A stretch of 64,000 nucleotides of DNA from Symsagittifera roscoffensis. Its lineage: Eukaryota > Xenacoelomorpha > Acoela > Convolutidae. Positions 33,801 to 45,800 of the stretch are shown piece by piece; position 1 is the first letter of the stretch, and the number at the start of each line of letters is the position of its first letter. The stretch covers positions 25,476,007-25,540,006 of the forward strand of contig NC_087070.1 of NCBI RefSeq assembly GCF_963678635.1, written 5' to 3'. The position numbers and the translations under genes were made by a program. The notes below the pieces were generated by a model that saw only the letters and a program-made list of their open reading frames with translations, had not been told where the DNA came from and did not search any database.

Positions 33801-36800
33801 TGAGTTTTACCGGATTCCGGATACCGGATAATTATTGCCATGATTCACCGGATATTGAACCGGATTCCGGATAGTAGAATGTTCTTTAATTACGCGCAAT
33901 TCACACTTTGTTTGTTCAGCCAAAGTGCCTCTTTTCACATACATCAAAGCTGGGAACTTAGTTCACTGTGCTAACAAAGCAAGTGGTTGATTTCAGACGA
34001 AGTTGTTGTCGAGCACGAGCTAGTGAAATCATGGACAAGAGGCGGGCTCTCATATGGAACTATTTCAACATACAGTCGAACCAAAGCACGCATGCTAAAT
34101 GCAATGTCTCTTCTTGCCAACAAGCGATCAAAAGAGGACAAAACCCGTCCAGCTACTCTACTACTCCTCTCGTGAATCACCTGCGCTCCAAACATCGCAA
34201 CTTATTCGAACAGTACGAAGCTGCACTGAGTCAGCCTGGAACCTCGATTGTGCAGAATTTACCGGCAAATCAACCATCTATTCTCTCAGCATTCGAAGAC
34301 GTGAGAGTTTGGCCGCATGACAATTCGAAAGCCCGAAAAATAACGAGAAAAGTGGCTGAGATGATTGCTCTTGATGTTCAACCGATTTCAATCGTCGAAG
34401 ATTCTGGTTTCAAAGAATTATTAACTACAATAGAGCCAAGGTACTGTCTTCCATCCAGACCCTACATTCGAAACGAAATTGACCTGCTTTTCACAGAGGT
34501 GAAAACGAAAATGAAAGAACTCATAGCTGGTGAGTTCATATCTGTAACCACAGATATTTGGACTTCACAGGTTAACAACATGTGTTTTTTGAGTTTGACG
34601 TGCTGCTTTGTGAACACCGATTATGTGCGTAAAGTTCTAGTTTTGAACACGTCTCCTTTCCCGGGCACACATTCAGGAGTCAACATTGCAGAAAAACTGC
34701 AAAATCTTGTCAACGACTGGGAAATTCCGGTCGGGAAAATATTTTTCTGCGTGTCTGACAACGCCAGCAACATGAAAAATGCAATAACAACCTTCGGTGT
34801 CAAATGGGCGGGGTGTTCAGCTCATACTATCCAACTGTGTGTTAACGATGCGATTACAAGTCAAAGAGTAATTACGGACGCACTGAAAGTTTGCAGAAAG
34901 ATAATTGGTCATTTCAGTCACTCGGCTCAAGCTTGTGAAAAACTGAGGCAAGTGCAGGATCAGTTGGGTATGTCTCATAAAAAACTCATTCAAGATGTGT
35001 CAGTCCGATGGAATTCGACACTACGCATGATTGAGCGAATGATCGATCAGAAAGCTGCCGTTACTTTATATTCTGCAGATAACAATGTTGACCAATTGTC
35101 TTCGAACCAATGGTCGATTTTAGACAAGGTTGTTAAAATTCTCAAACCATGTGAGCAATTCACTCTTGATGTGTCAGCTGACACCTCAAGTCTGTCGCTC
35201 ATAGTTCCAGGCTACTCTCTCTTGCGATCTCATCTTCTGAATCTTGGAGACGACCATGGAGTCCAAACGTTCAAAGCTAGTCTGATAGAAGCTCTGGACA
35301 AACGTTTCAATTATTACACTTTGGATCCTTACATTTGCTTGGCTAGTTTCCTAGACCCGCGTTTCAAAGACAAGTACATCTCCCCTGTCGTTTTGGATCA
35401 AATCAAAGACATTCTGGGTGAAACACCTGACATTGAGGTCATCACGCCAGAAGCAAACAGTGCACCTCGTGAACAGAGTTCTTGCAACTTCTGGTTGGCA
35501 GAAGAAGATGTTACACCTGCTACCCCATCTACAGTCTCCCATCTCGATAGCGAAATTTCTGAATACTCTTCGTTGCCGAGATCGAACATGGCTCTTAAAG
35601 ATCCAGTTTGTTACTGGAAATCAGAGACGCGGTTTCCTGCACTAAAAAATTGGGCGAAACAAGTCTTAAGCGCACCTGCTTCCTCAGTCAGAAGTGAACG
35701 AGTTTTCAGTACATCTGGCAATGTTCTCTCTGAGAAACGAAACCGGCTCAACAGCAACTTCTCTGAAATACTGGTGCTTTTACATGATAATCTTCCACTT
35801 TTGAAGTGATTTGGTTTTGTTTTTGTTAAAATGATTTGTAATCATTTCTGTTGTTGTTTTGTCTTTTAAGAATTCAAACATTTTTTGGGCATTTTTTTCT
35901 GCGTTAAAAATCAATATCCGGAATCCGGTTAGTTTTTCTCTCCTTTTTTCCGGATACCGGATTCCGGATAATTTCTCGAAAAACCGGATAATCGAACCGG
36001 ATTCCGGATACCGGTACAACACTAGTCAAGAAAGGTGTTAAGCCTTCAGTTAACTTGGACGCATTCAGCACAACTTTTACAAACTGATTTTTACTAGCCA
36101 AAACTAACCTGAAATGCTTCAACGTTTCCGTTTTTGAGATTTTTGATATTGCCCCTTTAATCGATAACTGATGACCTAACCAATTTGTTTGGTCGGTTAA
36201 CAATTTGCAATTTGATGCTTTCAGCGATAAGTTCTCATTATCTTATCTTTTCATGTCCTTTTCTACTAATTTGAAGTGTTCTTCTTCGCCTCCTTTAGAA
36301 GCTGTGAAGATATATAGTCAAAAAAGCAGAAAACTTTTTAGCAAGGTTCAACTTACGATACTTCGCTTTCTAAAATTCTGCCAGCGTGTCGCCCAGTCCT
36401 TAGAAATACATCGCATTTGCTTCAAGGATGTTGAAGTTAATCTAATTGGCTGTTACGGAATCTGGTTTTAGCTGACTGTAGTCGTAATTCAGATCTAGAA
36501 ATTAAGATAGTTATCTTCTTCCTTTTCTTTTCTCAGTGATTCTCTCAATGAGTCATTGGTACCTTTTTCATGCTACTAAATATGATCTTCTTTCAAAAAA
36601 GTTTCTTTGTTTTTCTCGACTTTTGCATGAATTTGTATCAGAATGTGCCTCTTTTTCTTGAATTGTTTTTTCTTGGTAAAAATCTGATTTTCTTTGTGAC
36701 GCGCAAAGATGTTTGATCTTTTTAATTTGACCATGTGCATAACCCCGTATTGAAACTTTGGCCCATCGATGCGCAATTTCGATCGTAATTCTGTTTTTTC

Positions 36801-39800
36801 TGACGTAGAATTTTCCAAACTACCTTGAAGATCTAGATCAATGATACAGCTTGTTTTTCGTTTTGTAATTAACAAGATACCCTCTCGAATAACCCGTCCT
36901 GTTGATGTCATTTTTGTATCGAGCTCTCTCAAAAATTTGATCGCTTTTTTATTATAAATTTCTTTGTTTTTATTCGTTTTCAGCTGATTGAACTTCGCAT
37001 TTTATGCTCATTCTATTCTTTGTTTTGCTGTAATCCGGTTTATAAAGGAGATGAGGCTACCCTGTAACCGCCGTCAAGTGAATTATGTGGCTGTTTACTC
37101 TGACTACTGCTCCAATTAACTTCATCCTTCTAGATCTAGAGTTCTTTCCAATCTCGATTTCTCTGATCTGGAACTGTGCTGTTTGCGTAGTTGCCTGTCT
37201 TTCTGTTTCAATGTGTTTGAATACGTACGTTTTAATCTCTGTGCCGTGCTTGTGGTCTCTAGTCATTATCTCAAACTCCTCGCCGCGTTTTTCATTAGGT
37301 CGCAATCCCTTGATTTTTTCAAAGAGTCATCTATATTTTCAATCACTTGTTGTAGTTTGCTCATTTTGGCAAAATGATTAGGCTTTTTTTTGATTTTTAC
37401 ACTCTTTGCCCGTTACCGGGCAGTTCTTCAGATGACTTTCGACAATCAGCGGCCGCATCAAATGCCTTTTTTCTTCTTGTCTCTGTCACTGTCACTATTG
37501 CTGCTTTTTCGGTTTTGTAAGAAGCTTTTATCTGACAAACTCGACCTTCTACTTTCTTGATTTCTGGCATTTAGAATGGGTCTTGTTTTAGTCTAATTTC
37601 ACTGATCAAACTCTCTGCAGTTTGACAATGCTTCTGATACACGTGTGTTGTTTGCTGATTATATTCAAAATTTCGACTGAAATTTTTTGTTCAAAAAGCG
37701 TGCTGCTTGCCAACTTTTTTTGGCGAAATCAAATATAGTTTCTCAATCAGATCAATTGAATTTTCATAACAAAAAAATGAGGCTAAATCGCTTGCTGAAT
37801 AGATATCGTTTTAAAGCAATTTTTGTATATTTTTGGCGTACATGCCTATTGTTACCTTTTTTGCGCGTAACTAAAAAACTTCGAGTTTAATTAAAATTTT
37901 TTTAAAAAAATCTGTTATCTTTTGCCTGTAAAAATTTTAAAGATTTTCCACCTGTGTATAAAACTAAACGCAATTTTAGTTTTTTTTTCGTCAGAATACA
38001 TATAATGAAGAAGCGTTTAGAATAGCTGCTATTCAGAAATACCTCAAATTTTTAAATCAATAGATGGAAAAGGCTGTAGATACCACTGTGCTGATAACAA
38101 TTATCAGGACATCACATATTTTAGGAGACTTTGCTCTGTCAGAATTTTGTTGGGATGCATAAAAAGTTTCAATAGATCTAATTTTCTTGTCAATTACCTT
38201 AGTGACTTTAACGTAATTCTTGGTTTACTAACAGAAACCGAAAGGACCAATTTGTGATGTAATATTTTGGTTGTGAGTTTCGCAGTTAACAATGGTAAAT
38301 TTAAAAGCGTTTTTCTCAAAGTCGGTCGAAATAAGAGAAAATGTGAACAAAACAAAAACCAGTTTTGTTATATTGCATTTCAATTTGCGTCATTCGGAAC
38401 CAAAATTGTACCTCAAAACTGTGTCGTTTTGGTCGTTTTAGTTAACAAAAAAGTACGCTGAAACTACTATGTTGATTGCTAAAAATTATATCAAAGAAAG
38501 CCTCCTACACGTCCCAACAAACTTATTGAAAAGTAAAATCAGTGAAGACAAGAGCAAGAGTTTCACATTTTTAACAAGAAAAAAATGATTTTGAGTGTTA
38601 TTATTGTAAATTAACATTTTTGGCTTTCAAGCAAATACATAATCTTATATGGATTTTTTGAGATTTCACCGTTTTTCTACTTTGTTGAGATGTGTGGGAG
38701 GCTTTGGTTGATATAATACTCACCGTTTTTCTATTTTGTTGAGATGTGTTAGAGGCTTTGGTTGATATAATGCTCACCGTTTTTCTACTTTGTTGAGATG
38801 TGTGGGAGGCTTTGGTTGATATAATGCTCACCGTTTTTCTACTTTGTTGAGATGTGTGGGAGGCTTTGGTTGATATAATGCTCACCGTTTTTCTACTTTG
38901 TTGAGATGTCTGGGAGGCTTTGGTTGATACAATGCTCATCTTTTTTCTACTTTTGAGATGAGTGGGAGGCTTTGGTTGATATAATGCTCACCGTTTCTCT
39001 TCTTTGTTTAGGTCTGTGGGAGGCTTTGGTTGATATAATGCTCACCGTCTTTCTACTTTGTTGAGATGTGTGGTAGGCTTTGGTTGATATAATGCTCACC
39101 GTTTTTCTACTTTGTTCAGATGTGCTGGAGGCTTTTGTTGATTTATTGCTCACCGTTTTTCTACTTTGTTGAGATGTGTGGGAGGCTTTGGTTGATATAA
39201 TGCTCGCCGTTTTTCTACTTTGTTCAGATGTGCTGGAGGCTTTGGTTGATATATTGCTCACCGTTTTTCTACTTTGTTGAAATGTGTAGGAGGCTATGGT
39301 TGATATAATACTCACCGTTTTTCTACTTTGTTGAGATGTCTGGGAGGCTTTGGTTGATACAATGCTCATCTTTTTTCTACTTTTGAGATGAGTGGGAGGC
39401 TTTGGTTGATATAATGCTCACCGTTTCTCTTCTTTGTTTAGGTCTGTGGGAGGCTTTGGTTGATATAATGCTCACCGTCTTTCTACTTTGTTGAGATGCG
39501 TATGAGACTTTGGTTGATATAATGCTCACCGTTTTTCTACTTTGTTGAGATGTGTGGTAGGCTTTGGTTGATATAATGCTCACCGTTTTTCTACTTTGTT
39601 CAGATGTGCTGGAGGCTTTTGTTGATTTATTGCTCACCGTTTTTCTACTTTGTTGAGATGTGTGGGAGGCTCTGATTGATATAATGCTCACCGTTTTTCT
39701 ACTTTGTTGAGGTGTGTGGGAGGCTTTGGTTGATATAATGCTCACCGTTTTTCTACTTTGTTGAGAAATGTGGGAGGCTTTCGTTAATATAATACTCACC

Positions 39801-42800
39801 GTTTTTCTACTTTAATGAGATGGGTGGGAGGCTTTGGTTGATATAATGCTCACCGTTTTTCTACTTTGTTGAGATGTGTGGGAGGCTTTGGTTGATATAA
39901 TGCTCACCTTTTTTCTACTTTGTTGAGATGTGTGGTAGGCTTTGGTTGATATAATGCTCACCGTTTTTCTACTTTGTTCAGATGTGCTGGAGGCTTTTGT
40001 TGATTTATTGCTCACCGTTTTTCTACTTTGTTGAGATGTGTGGTTCTCTTCTTTGTTTAGGTCTGTGGGAGGCTTTGGTTGATATAATGCTCACCGTCTT
40101 TCTACTTTGTTGAGATGTGTGGTAGGCTTTGGTTGATATAATGCTCACCGTTTTTCTACTTTGTTGAGATGTGTGGTAGGCTTTGGTTGATATAATGCTC
40201 ACCGTTTTTCTACTTTGTTCAGATGTGCTGGAGGCTTTTGTTGATTTATTGCTCACCGTTTTTCTACTTTGTTGAGATGTGTGGGAGGCTTTGGTTGATA
40301 TAATGCTCGCCGTTTTTCTACTTTGTTCAGATGTGCTGGAGGCTTTGGTTGATATATTGCTCACCGTTTTTCTACTTTGTTGAAATGTGTAGGAGGCTAT
40401 GGTTGATATAATACTCACCGTTTTTCTACTTTGTTGAGATGTCTGGGAGGCTTTGGTTGATACAATGCTCATCTTTTTTCTACTTTTGAGATAAGTGGGA
40501 GGCTTTGGTTGATATAATGCTCACCGTTTCTCTTCTTTGTTTAGGTCTGTGGGAGGCTTTGGTTGATATAATGCTCACCGTCTTTCTACTTTGTTGAGAT
40601 GCGTATGAGACTTTGGTTGATATAATGCTCACCGTTTTTCTACTTTGTTGAGATGTGTGGTAGGCTTTGGTTGATATAATGCTCACCGTTTTTCTACTTT
40701 GTTCAGATGTGCTGGAGGCTTTTGTTGATTTATTGCTCACCGTTTTTCTAGTTTGTTGAGATGTGTGGGAGGCTCTGATTGATATAATGCTCACCGTTTT
40801 TCTACTTTGTTGAGGTGTGTGGGAGGCTTTGGTTGATATAATGCTCACCGTTTTTCTACTTTGTTGAGAAATGTGGGAGGCTTTCGTTAATATAATGCTC
40901 ACCGTTTTTCTACTTTAATGAGATGGGTGGGAGGCTTTGGTTGATATAATGCTCACCGTTTTTCTACTTTGTTGAGATGTGTGGGAGGCTTTGGTTGATA
41001 TAATGCTCACCTTTTTTCTACTTTGTTGAGATGTGTGGGAGACTTTGGTTGATATAATGCTCACTGACTTTCTACTTTATTGAGATGTGTGGGAGGTTTT
41101 GGTTGATATAATTCTCACCGTTTTTCTACTTTGTTGAGATGTACGGGAGGCTTTCATTGATATAATATTCACAGTTTTTCTACTTTGTTGAGATGTGTGG
41201 GAGGCTTTGGTTGATATAATGCTCACCGTTTCTCTACTTTGTTGAGGTCTGTGGGAGGCTTTGGTTGATATAATGCTCACCGTTTTTCTACTATGTTGAG
41301 ATGTGTGGGAGGCTTTGGTTGATATAATGCTCACCGTTTTGCTACTTTGTTGAGATGTGTGTGAGGCTTTGGTTGATATAATGCTCAACGTTTTTCTACT
41401 TTGTTGAGATGTGTGGGAGGCTTTGGTTGATATAGTGCTCACCGTTTTTCTACTTTGTTGAGATGTGTGGGAGGCTTTGGTTGATATAATGGTCACCAAT
41501 TTTCTACTTTGGTGAGATGTGTGAGAGGCTTTAATTGATATAATGCTCACCGTTTTTCTACTTTGTTGAGATGTGTGGGAGGTTTTAGTTGATATAAAGC
41601 TCACCGTTTTTCTACTTCGTTGAGATGTGGGGAAGGATTTGGTTGATATAATGCTCACCGTTTTTCTACTTTATTGAGATGTGTGGGAGACTTTGGTTGA
41701 TATAATGCCCACCGTTTTTCTACTTTGTTGAGGTGTGTGGGAGGCTTTGGTTGATATAATGCTCACCGTTTTTCTACTTTGTTGAGATGTGTGGGAGGCT
41801 TTGGTTGATATAATGCTCAACGTTTTTCTACTTTGTTGAGATGTGTGGGAGGCTTTGGTTGATATAGTGCTCACCGTTTTTCTTCTTTGTTGAGATGTCC
41901 GGGAGGCTTTGGTTGATATAATGCTCATTGTTTTTCTACTTTGTTGAGATGTGTGGGAGGCTTTGGTTGATTTAGTGCTCACCGTTTTTCTACTTTGTTG
42001 AGATGTGTGGGAGGCTTTGGTTGATATAATGCTCACCATTTTTCTACTTTGTTGAGATGTGTGGGAGGCTTTCGTTGATATAATGCTCACCGTTTTTCTA
42101 CTTTGTTGAGATGTGTTGGAGACTTTGGTTGATATAATGCTCACCGTTTTTCTACTTCGTTGAGATGTGTGGGAGGCTTTGGTTGATATAATGCTCACCA
42201 ATTTTCTACTTTGTTGAGATGTGTGGGAGGCTTTGGTTGATTTAGTGCTCACCGTTTTTCTACTTTGTTGAGATGTGTGGGAGGCTTTGGTTGATATAAT
42301 GCTCACCAATTTTCTACTTTGTTGAGATGTGTGGGAGGCTTTCGTTGATATAATGCTCACCGTTTTTCTACTTTGTTGAGATGTGTTGGAGACTTTGGTT
42401 GATATAATGCTCACCGTTTTTCTAATTCGTTGAGATGTGTGGGAGGCTTTGGTTGATATATTGCTCACCGATTTTCTACTTTGTTGAGATGTGTGGGAGG
42501 CTTTGGTTGATATAATGCTCACCGTTTTTCTATTTTGTTGAAATGTGTTAGAGGCTTTGGTTGATATAATGCTCACCGTTTTTCTACTTTGTTGAGATGT
42601 GTGGGAGGCTTTAGTTGATATAATGCTCACCGTTTTTCTACTTCGTTGAGATGTGTGGGAGGCTTTGGTTGATATAATGCTCACCGTTTTTCTACTTTGT
42701 TGAGACGTGTGGGAGGCTTTGGTTGATATAATGCTCACCGTTTTTCTACTTTGTTGAGATGTGTGGGAGGCTTTGGTTGATATAATGCTCACCTTTTTCT

Positions 42801-45800
42801 ACTTTGTTGAGATGTGTGGGAGGCTTTGGTTGATCTAATGCTCACCGTTTTTCTACTTTGTTGAGTTGTGTGGGAGGCTTTGGTTGATATAATGCTCACC
42901 GATTTTCTACTTTGTTGAGATGTGTGGGAGGCTTTGGTTGATATAAGGCTCACCGTTTTTCTATTTTGTTGAGATGTGTTAGAGGCTTTGGTTGACATAA
43001 TGCTCACCGTTTTTCTACTTTGTTGAGATGTGTGGGAGGCTTTGGTTGATACAATGCTCACCGTTTTTCTATTTTGTTGAGATGTGTTAGAGGCTTTGGT
43101 TGATATAATGCTCACCGTTTTTCTACTTTGTTGAGACGTGTGGGAGGCTTTGGTTGATATAATGCTGACCGTTTTTCTACTTTGTTAAGATGTGTGGGAG
43201 GCTTTGGTTGATATAATGCTCACCGTTTTTCTACTTTGTTGAGACGTGTGGGAGGCTTTGGTTGATATAATGCTCACCGTTTTTCTACTTTGTTGAGATT
43301 TGTGGGAGGCTTTGGTTGATATAATGCTCACCGTTTTTCTACTTTGTTGAGACGTGTGGGAGGCTTTGGTTGATATAATGCTCACCGTTTTTCTACTTTG
43401 TTGAGATGTGTGGGAGGCTTTGGTTGATATAATGCTCACCGTTTTTCTACTTTGTTGAGATGTGTGGGAGGCTTTAGTTGATATAATGCTCACCGTTTTT
43501 CTACTTCGTTGAGATGTGTGTGACGCTTTGGTTGATATAATGCTCACCGTTTTTCTACTTTGTTGAGACGTGTGGGAGGCTTTGGTTGATATAATGCTCA
43601 CCGTTTTTCTACTTTGTTGAGATGTGTGGGAGGCTTTGGTTGATATAATGCTCACCGATTTTCTACTTTGTTGAGATGTGTGGGAGGCTTTGGTTGATAT
43701 AATGCTCACCGTTTTTCTATTTTGTTGAGATGTGTTAGAGGCTTTGGTTGATATAATGCTCACCGTTTTTCTACTTCGTTGAGATGTGTGGGAGGCTTTG
43801 GTTGATATAATGCTCACCGTTTTTCTACTTTGTTGAGATGTGTGGGAGGCTTTGGTTGATATAATGCTCACCGTTTTTCTACTTCGTTGAGATGTGTGGG
43901 AGGCTTTGGTTGATATAATGCTCACCGATTTTCTACTTTGTTGAGATGTGTGGGAGGCTTTCGTTGATATAATGCTCACCGTTTTTCTACTTTGTTGAGA
44001 TGTGTTGGAGACTTTGGTTGATATAATGCTCACCGTTTTTCTACTTCGTTGAGATGTGTGGGAGGCTTTGGTTGATATAATGCTCACCGATTTTCTACTT
44101 TGTTGAGATGTGTGGGAGGCTTTGGTTGATATAATGCTCACCGTTTTTCTATTTTGTTGAGATGTGTTAGAGGCTTTGGTTGATATAATTCTCACCGTTT
44201 TTCTACTTCGTTGAGATGTGTGGGAGGCTTTGGTTGATATAATGCTCACCAATTTTCTACTTTGTTGAGATGTGTGGGAGGCTTTGGTTGATATAATGCT
44301 CACCGTTTTTCTATTTTGTTGAGATGTGTTAGAGGCTTTGGTTGATATAATGCTCACCGTTTTTCTACTTTGTTGAGATGTGTGGGAGGCTTTAGTTGAT
44401 ATAATGCTCACCGTTTTTCTACTTTGTTGAGATGTGTGGGAGGCTTTGGTTGATATAATGCTCACCGTTTTTCTACTTTCATGAGATGTGTGGGAGGCTT
44501 TCGTTGATATAATGCTCACCGTTTTTCTACTTTGTTGAGATGTGTTGGAGACTTTGGTTGATATAATGCTCACCAATTTTCTACTTTGTTGAGATGTGTG
44601 GGAGGCTTTGGTTGATATAATGCTCACCGTTTTTCTATTTTGTTGAGACGTGTGGGAGGCTTTAGTTGATAGAATGCTCACCGTTTTTCTACTTTGTTGA
44701 GACGTGTGGGAGGCTTTGGTTGATATAATGCTCACCGTTTTTCTACTTTGTTGAGATGTGTGGGAGGCTTTGGTTGATATAATGCTCACCGTTTTTCTAC
44801 TTTAATGAGATGTGTGGGAGGCTTTCGTTGATATAATGCTCACCGTTTTTCTACTTTGTTGAGATGTGTTGGAGACTTTGGTTGATATAATGCTCACCGT
44901 TTTTCTACCTTGTTGAGATGTGTGGGAGGCTTTGGTTGATATAACGCTCACCGATTTTCTACTTTGTTGAGATGTGTGGGAGGCTTTGGTTGATATAATG
45001 CTCACCGTTTTTCTATTTTGTTGAGATGTGTTAGAGGCTTTGGTTGATATAATGCTCACCGTTTTTCTACTTCGTTGAGATGTGTGGGAGGCTTTGGTTG
45101 ATATAATGCTCACCGTTTTTCTACTTTAATGAGATGTGTGGGAGGCTTTCGTTGATATAATGCTCACCGTTTTTCTACTTTGTTGAGATGTGTTGGAGAC
45201 TTTGGTTGATATAATGCTCACCGTTTTTCTACCTTGTTGAGATGCTTGGGAGGCTTTGGTTGATATAATGCTCACCGATTTTCTACTTTGTTGAGATGTG
45301 TAGGAGGCTTTGGTTGATATAATGCTCACCGTTTTTCTATTTTGTTGAGATTTGTTAGAGGCTTTGGTTGATATAATGCTCACCGTTTTTCTACTTCGTT
45401 GAGATGTGTGGGAGGCTTTGGTTGATATAATGCTCACCGATTTTCTACTTTTTTGAGATGTGTGGGAGGCTTTGGTTGATATAATGCTCACCGTTTTTCT
45501 ATTTTGTTGAGATGGGTTAGAGGCTTTGGTTGATATAGTGCTCACCGTTTTTCTACTTTGTTGAGATGTGTGGGAGGCTTTAGTTGATATAATGCTCACC
45601 GTTTTTCTACTTTGTTGAGATGTGTGGGAGGCTTTAGTTGATATAATGCTCACCGTTTTTCTACTTCGTTGAGATGTGTGGGATGCTTTGGTTGATATAA
45701 TGCTCACCGTTTTTCTACTTTGTTTAGATGTGTGGGAGGCTTTGGTTGATATAATGCTCACCGTTTTTCTACTTCGTTGAGATGTGTGGGAGGCTTTGGT

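Larger units (their letters stand above)
33784..36024 (+). mobile_element. Complete hAT DNA transposon, 2,241 bp
   Basis: Bounded by identical 8-bp target duplications (GTCAAGAA) and a perfect 10-bp terminal inverted repeat (TAGTGTTGTA left, TACAACACTA right). Both ends carry clusters of CCGGAT (33797-33870 and about 35910-36013), probable transposase binding sites. One uninterrupted transposase ORF lies inside. The insertion splits an older Ty3/Gypsy pol between the RT thumb and RNase H. Intact ends and ORF indicate a recent and possibly active copy. Confidence 0.95.
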
